Source: Endozoicomonas sp. NE40 (GTDB taxonomy: Bacteria > Pseudomonadota > Gammaproteobacteria > Pseudomonadales > Endozoicomonadaceae). Taken from it: a stretch of DNA of 64,000 nucleotides. The DNA is taken from positions 2,973,501 to 3,037,500 of the forward strand of contig NZ_JBEWTB010000002.1 of NCBI RefSeq assembly GCF_040549045.1. The letters are read 5' to 3'. Both the position numbers and the translations under genes were made by a program. This document shows, piece after piece, positions 62,160-64,000 of this stretch (its first letter is position 1; each line of letters starts with the position of its first letter). Below the pieces are notes generated by a model. That model was not told where the DNA came from. It saw nothing but the letters and a program-made list of their open reading frames with translations, and did not search any database.

Positions 62160-62305
62160 GTACTTACTTATTAAGAAAGATTATTCTGAACTACACTGGC
62201 TGCAGCCAGTAGCTTTATGGGAAATGTAGATAACAGACCGGTGTAAGGGGGTTAAATATTTTCGTCACCCTCTGAGGTGAAAAATATTTCACGGTAAAAA
62301 ATACA

Positions 62306-62887
62306 ATGGACTGGATAGCCAGATCGAAGCTTATTGTCTTACCCATTTGCCTGGTCCCGCTGGGTTTGATCGTATATTTTGCGTTTACCAATCAGCTGGG
62401 ACCGGACCCTGGTAATGCCCTGACTAAAGATCTGGGCGAGTGGGCCTTGCGCTTCCTTTGTCTGACGTTATTGATAACGCCCCTCAGAAAGGTGACAGGG
62501 GTTTCGAAACTGATTCGTTTTCGTCGTATGCTCGGCCTGTTTACCCTGTTTTATGGCCTGTTGCATACCGTTTCCTATCTGGCTTTTATGCTTGGCTGGC
62601 AATGGCTGACCTTGCTGGAAGACCTTTACCAGCGACCTTATATTATTGTTGGAGCCCTTGCGGTTATTATTCTTGTCATTCTGGGCATCACTTCAACAAA
62701 GGGGATGATGCGCAGACTGGGGAGAAACTGGTCAAGGCTGCATCGTCTTGTATATATGGCTGCCATTCTGGCCGTGGTCCATTATCTCTGGCTGGTTAAA
62801 AGTGATTACTCCAAACCGGCCTTTTATCTGGTTGTTGTGTTTGTTTTGCTGTGTTTTCGCATACCCTGGAAGCGAATACGTTCCTGA
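62306..62887 (+). CDS. msrQ: Protein-methionine-sulfoxide reductase, heme subunit
   Basis: 193 residues, about six membrane helices. GEWALRFLCLTLLITPLRKV, FRRMLGLFTLFYGLLHTVSYL with heme His, and NWSRLHRLVYMAAILAVVHYLW with further heme His. It accepts electrons from quinols and passes them to MsrP. In E. coli and Pseudomonas msrQ directly follows msrP; here 4.5 kb of unrelated genes lies between. An inverted repeat follows its stop. Confidence 0.95.
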   Translation: MDWIARSKLIVLPICLVPLGLIVYFAFTNQLGPDPGNALTKDLGEWALRFLCLTLLITPLRKVTGVSKLIRFRRMLGLFTLFYGLLHTVSYLAFMLGWQWLTLLEDLYQRPYIIVGALAVIILVILGITSTKGMMRRLGRNWSRLHRLVYMAAILAVVHYLWLVKSDYSKPAFYLVVVFVLLCFRIPWKRIRS

Positions 62888-62903
62888 CTCATACCATTGA
62901 GCA

Positions 62904-62973
62904 GCAAAATTCATCCTGTTCAGCCAACGAATGGTTTGCACTAAATAACCAGGCTGTTCAGGATGAGTTTTGC
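62904..62973. repeat. Imperfect 22-bp inverted repeat
   Basis: Arms 62904-62925 and 62952-62973 match in 19 of 22 positions around a 26-nt loop, between convergent msrQ and the Psd-like gene. Could be a terminator for both or the remnant of a small mobile element. Confidence 0.55.
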
Positions 62974-62998
62974 ACCAGCTTCCAAAAGCTAATCGGAT

Positions 62999-64000
62999 TT
63001 AATGGTTCTCATGCGCTGTCACAGTCCCAATGACGCTACCTAGTGGTGTAGGTTTGGGATCATTCCGGTGTTTTGCTGCATTGACCGCCCACTCCGCAAG
63101 CTTAACTTTGTCTCGCTGAAAGACCATTATGTACGTTGATCCTCCAAGTTCGAAGTGTCCAATGTCAGTACCGCGCGAAATGTTGACTGGCCTGGAGCCT
63201 TCATCGACGACCATGTCAGGTTCAATAACAGTCGTTGATACTTCGACCATTCCAATAGGAATGAGAGCAATGTAACCAGCCGTTTTGTGTTTGAATATAA
63301 AAATGGCACGGGCAGCAACGTGTCCAAGATAGGGCTGTGCCCCTATGCTGTTCCAGGTAGCAGGTCCTTGTTTTTGTTTGATCCGTTGAGCGTAGTATGT
63401 TCCGGGTTGCACCCATGACCGTACAAGCTCTCCATCAAGTGGTGCATTCCAGCGGTGGTAGTGTTTGGCAGATAAGAAACCTTGATAAAGTTGCCCACCT
63501 TCAAACAGCTCAGCCCACTGTTTTTGACCTCCGAAGAGATCAAGCAGGGAATAGTCTGCATCCTTAATCCAGAATTTGGTTTCGAGTGCCAGATTGTCCT
63601 GGTACCGCCATGGCACTGTTTCACAACCGATGTTGATATCAATAGCCGGATTACCCATAAATGGACGCGCACCGGTTACAAATTTGCGTGTAAAAAATGA
63701 GTTCCATGAGTCATAGCCGTACCCTTGTCTGGTCTTGTCATGTTCCATTTGATCCCAAACGCCAGCTTTCCAGGCTGCCCTGGAAATCCAGGAACCCTCT
63801 TTTTCAGGGTTGTATATGTCTAACTTATCAAGTGACTCGCTGCTTTTAAGGTAGGCATTCCAGGCATTTAACACTTTCTTCAATTGTTGATTGAACACTG
63901 CATCGTGGAATAAGGCTACGCCGGACTCCGTAGCCATTGGGACAGCCAGAAAACTATGGAGTGGCATCCCCTTCATTGAGGTATCGTAAAAAGATGGGGT
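62999..64000 (-). CDS. Phosphatidylserine decarboxylase family protein (5' end outside window)
   Basis: The frame is open to the right edge (the residues before the ATG at 63976 read TPSFYDTS), so the start lies beyond it and at least 333 residues are seen. The C-terminal 200 residues carry the Psd fold, with FELGGSTYIMVFQ holding the GGST self-cleavage and pyruvoyl site and HYHRWNAPLDGEL. The N-terminal part (VLNAWNAYLKSSES, GSWISRAAWKAG, YDSWNSFFTRKFVTGARP) matches the PSDC-type extension best known from fungal and host-associated bacterial enzymes, not the housekeeping E. coli Psd. Substrate may differ from phosphatidylserine. Confidence 0.85.
   Translation of the reverse strand, partial: TPSFYDTSMKGMPLHSFLAVPMATESGVALFHDAVFNQQLKKVLNAWNAYLKSSESLDKLDIYNPEKEGSWISRAAWKAGVWDQMEHDKTRQGYGYDSWNSFFTRKFVTGARPFMGNPAIDINIGCETVPWRYQDNLALETKFWIKDADYSLLDLFGGQKQWAELFEGGQLYQGFLSAKHYHRWNAPLDGELVRSWVQPGTYYAQRIKQKQGPATWNSIGAQPYLGHVAARAIFIFKHKTAGYIALIPIGMVEVSTTVIEPDMVVDEGSRPVNISRGTDIGHFELGGSTYIMVFQRDKVKLAEWAVNAAKHRNDPKPTPLGSVIGTVTAHENH

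Overview
The window looks like the chromosome of a marine, probably host-associated gammaproteobacterium. A relative of Endozoicomonas, Hahella or Pseudomonas fits best, but this is inference from gene content and gene order, since no rRNA or other marker gene is present. I see no tRNA, rRNA, CRISPR array, transposase gene or phage module. Both edges cut a gene: a TraF-like outer-membrane protein on the left and a phosphatidylserine decarboxylase family protein on the right.

Left third (1-16.4 kb). After the TraF-like fragment come srkA, an unknown exported protein and comF. A complete biotin operon follows (bioB-bioF-bioH-bioC-bioD), with a recognisable promoter and a BirA-like operator that overlaps the comF start. 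Two paralogous long acyl-CoA dehydrogenases follow. They are separated by an accessory block holding a small membrane protein, a beta-barrel outer-membrane protein and an 805-residue exported protein. That large protein joins a Rossmann methyltransferase-like domain, an LRR-like stretch and a C-terminal OTU-type cysteine protease domain. It is the most unusual gene here and looks like a host-directed effector.

Middle (16.4-32 kb). This part holds a three-gene signalling operon (TonB-dependent receptor, YfiR-like periplasmic protein, hybrid histidine kinase), a secreted subtilisin-like protease, a DedA plus ATP-grasp pair, YHS-domain and DoxX-like proteins, and a bifunctional ornithine-lipid synthase (OlsF type). 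It continues with a DinB-fold protein, a lone gcvH, moeB, a TfoX C-terminal-domain protein, and a P-loop kinase translationally coupled to an unknown exported protein.

Right half (32-64 kb). Nine plus-strand genes keep the order mrcB-lpoP-yqcC-ilvI-ilvH-ilvC-pssA-msrP-msrQ, an order I know from Pseudomonas aeruginosa. Here that string is broken by five inserted blocks. The blocks carry: an acyltransferase with DUF962 and DUF4124 proteins; alaE, pepQ, yjiG-yjiH and ilvY, with a consensus FNR/ANR box; an EamA exporter, a formyltransferase/deacetylase pair, mtnN and glsA; a LysR regulator, a secreted alkylsulfatase and a beta-barrel protein; and alkA, a monooxygenase-fold protein, fetAB, padR, a BLUF photoreceptor and an unknown exported protein.

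Taken together the genes cover vitamin and branched-chain amino-acid synthesis, fatty-acid oxidation, membrane-lipid synthesis (PssA, OlsF, a Psd-like protein), envelope growth (PBP1b with its lipoprotein activator) and a set of exported proteins likely used toward surroundings or host. Several short repeats and palindromes between genes are listed as findings because they are not explained by the genes.
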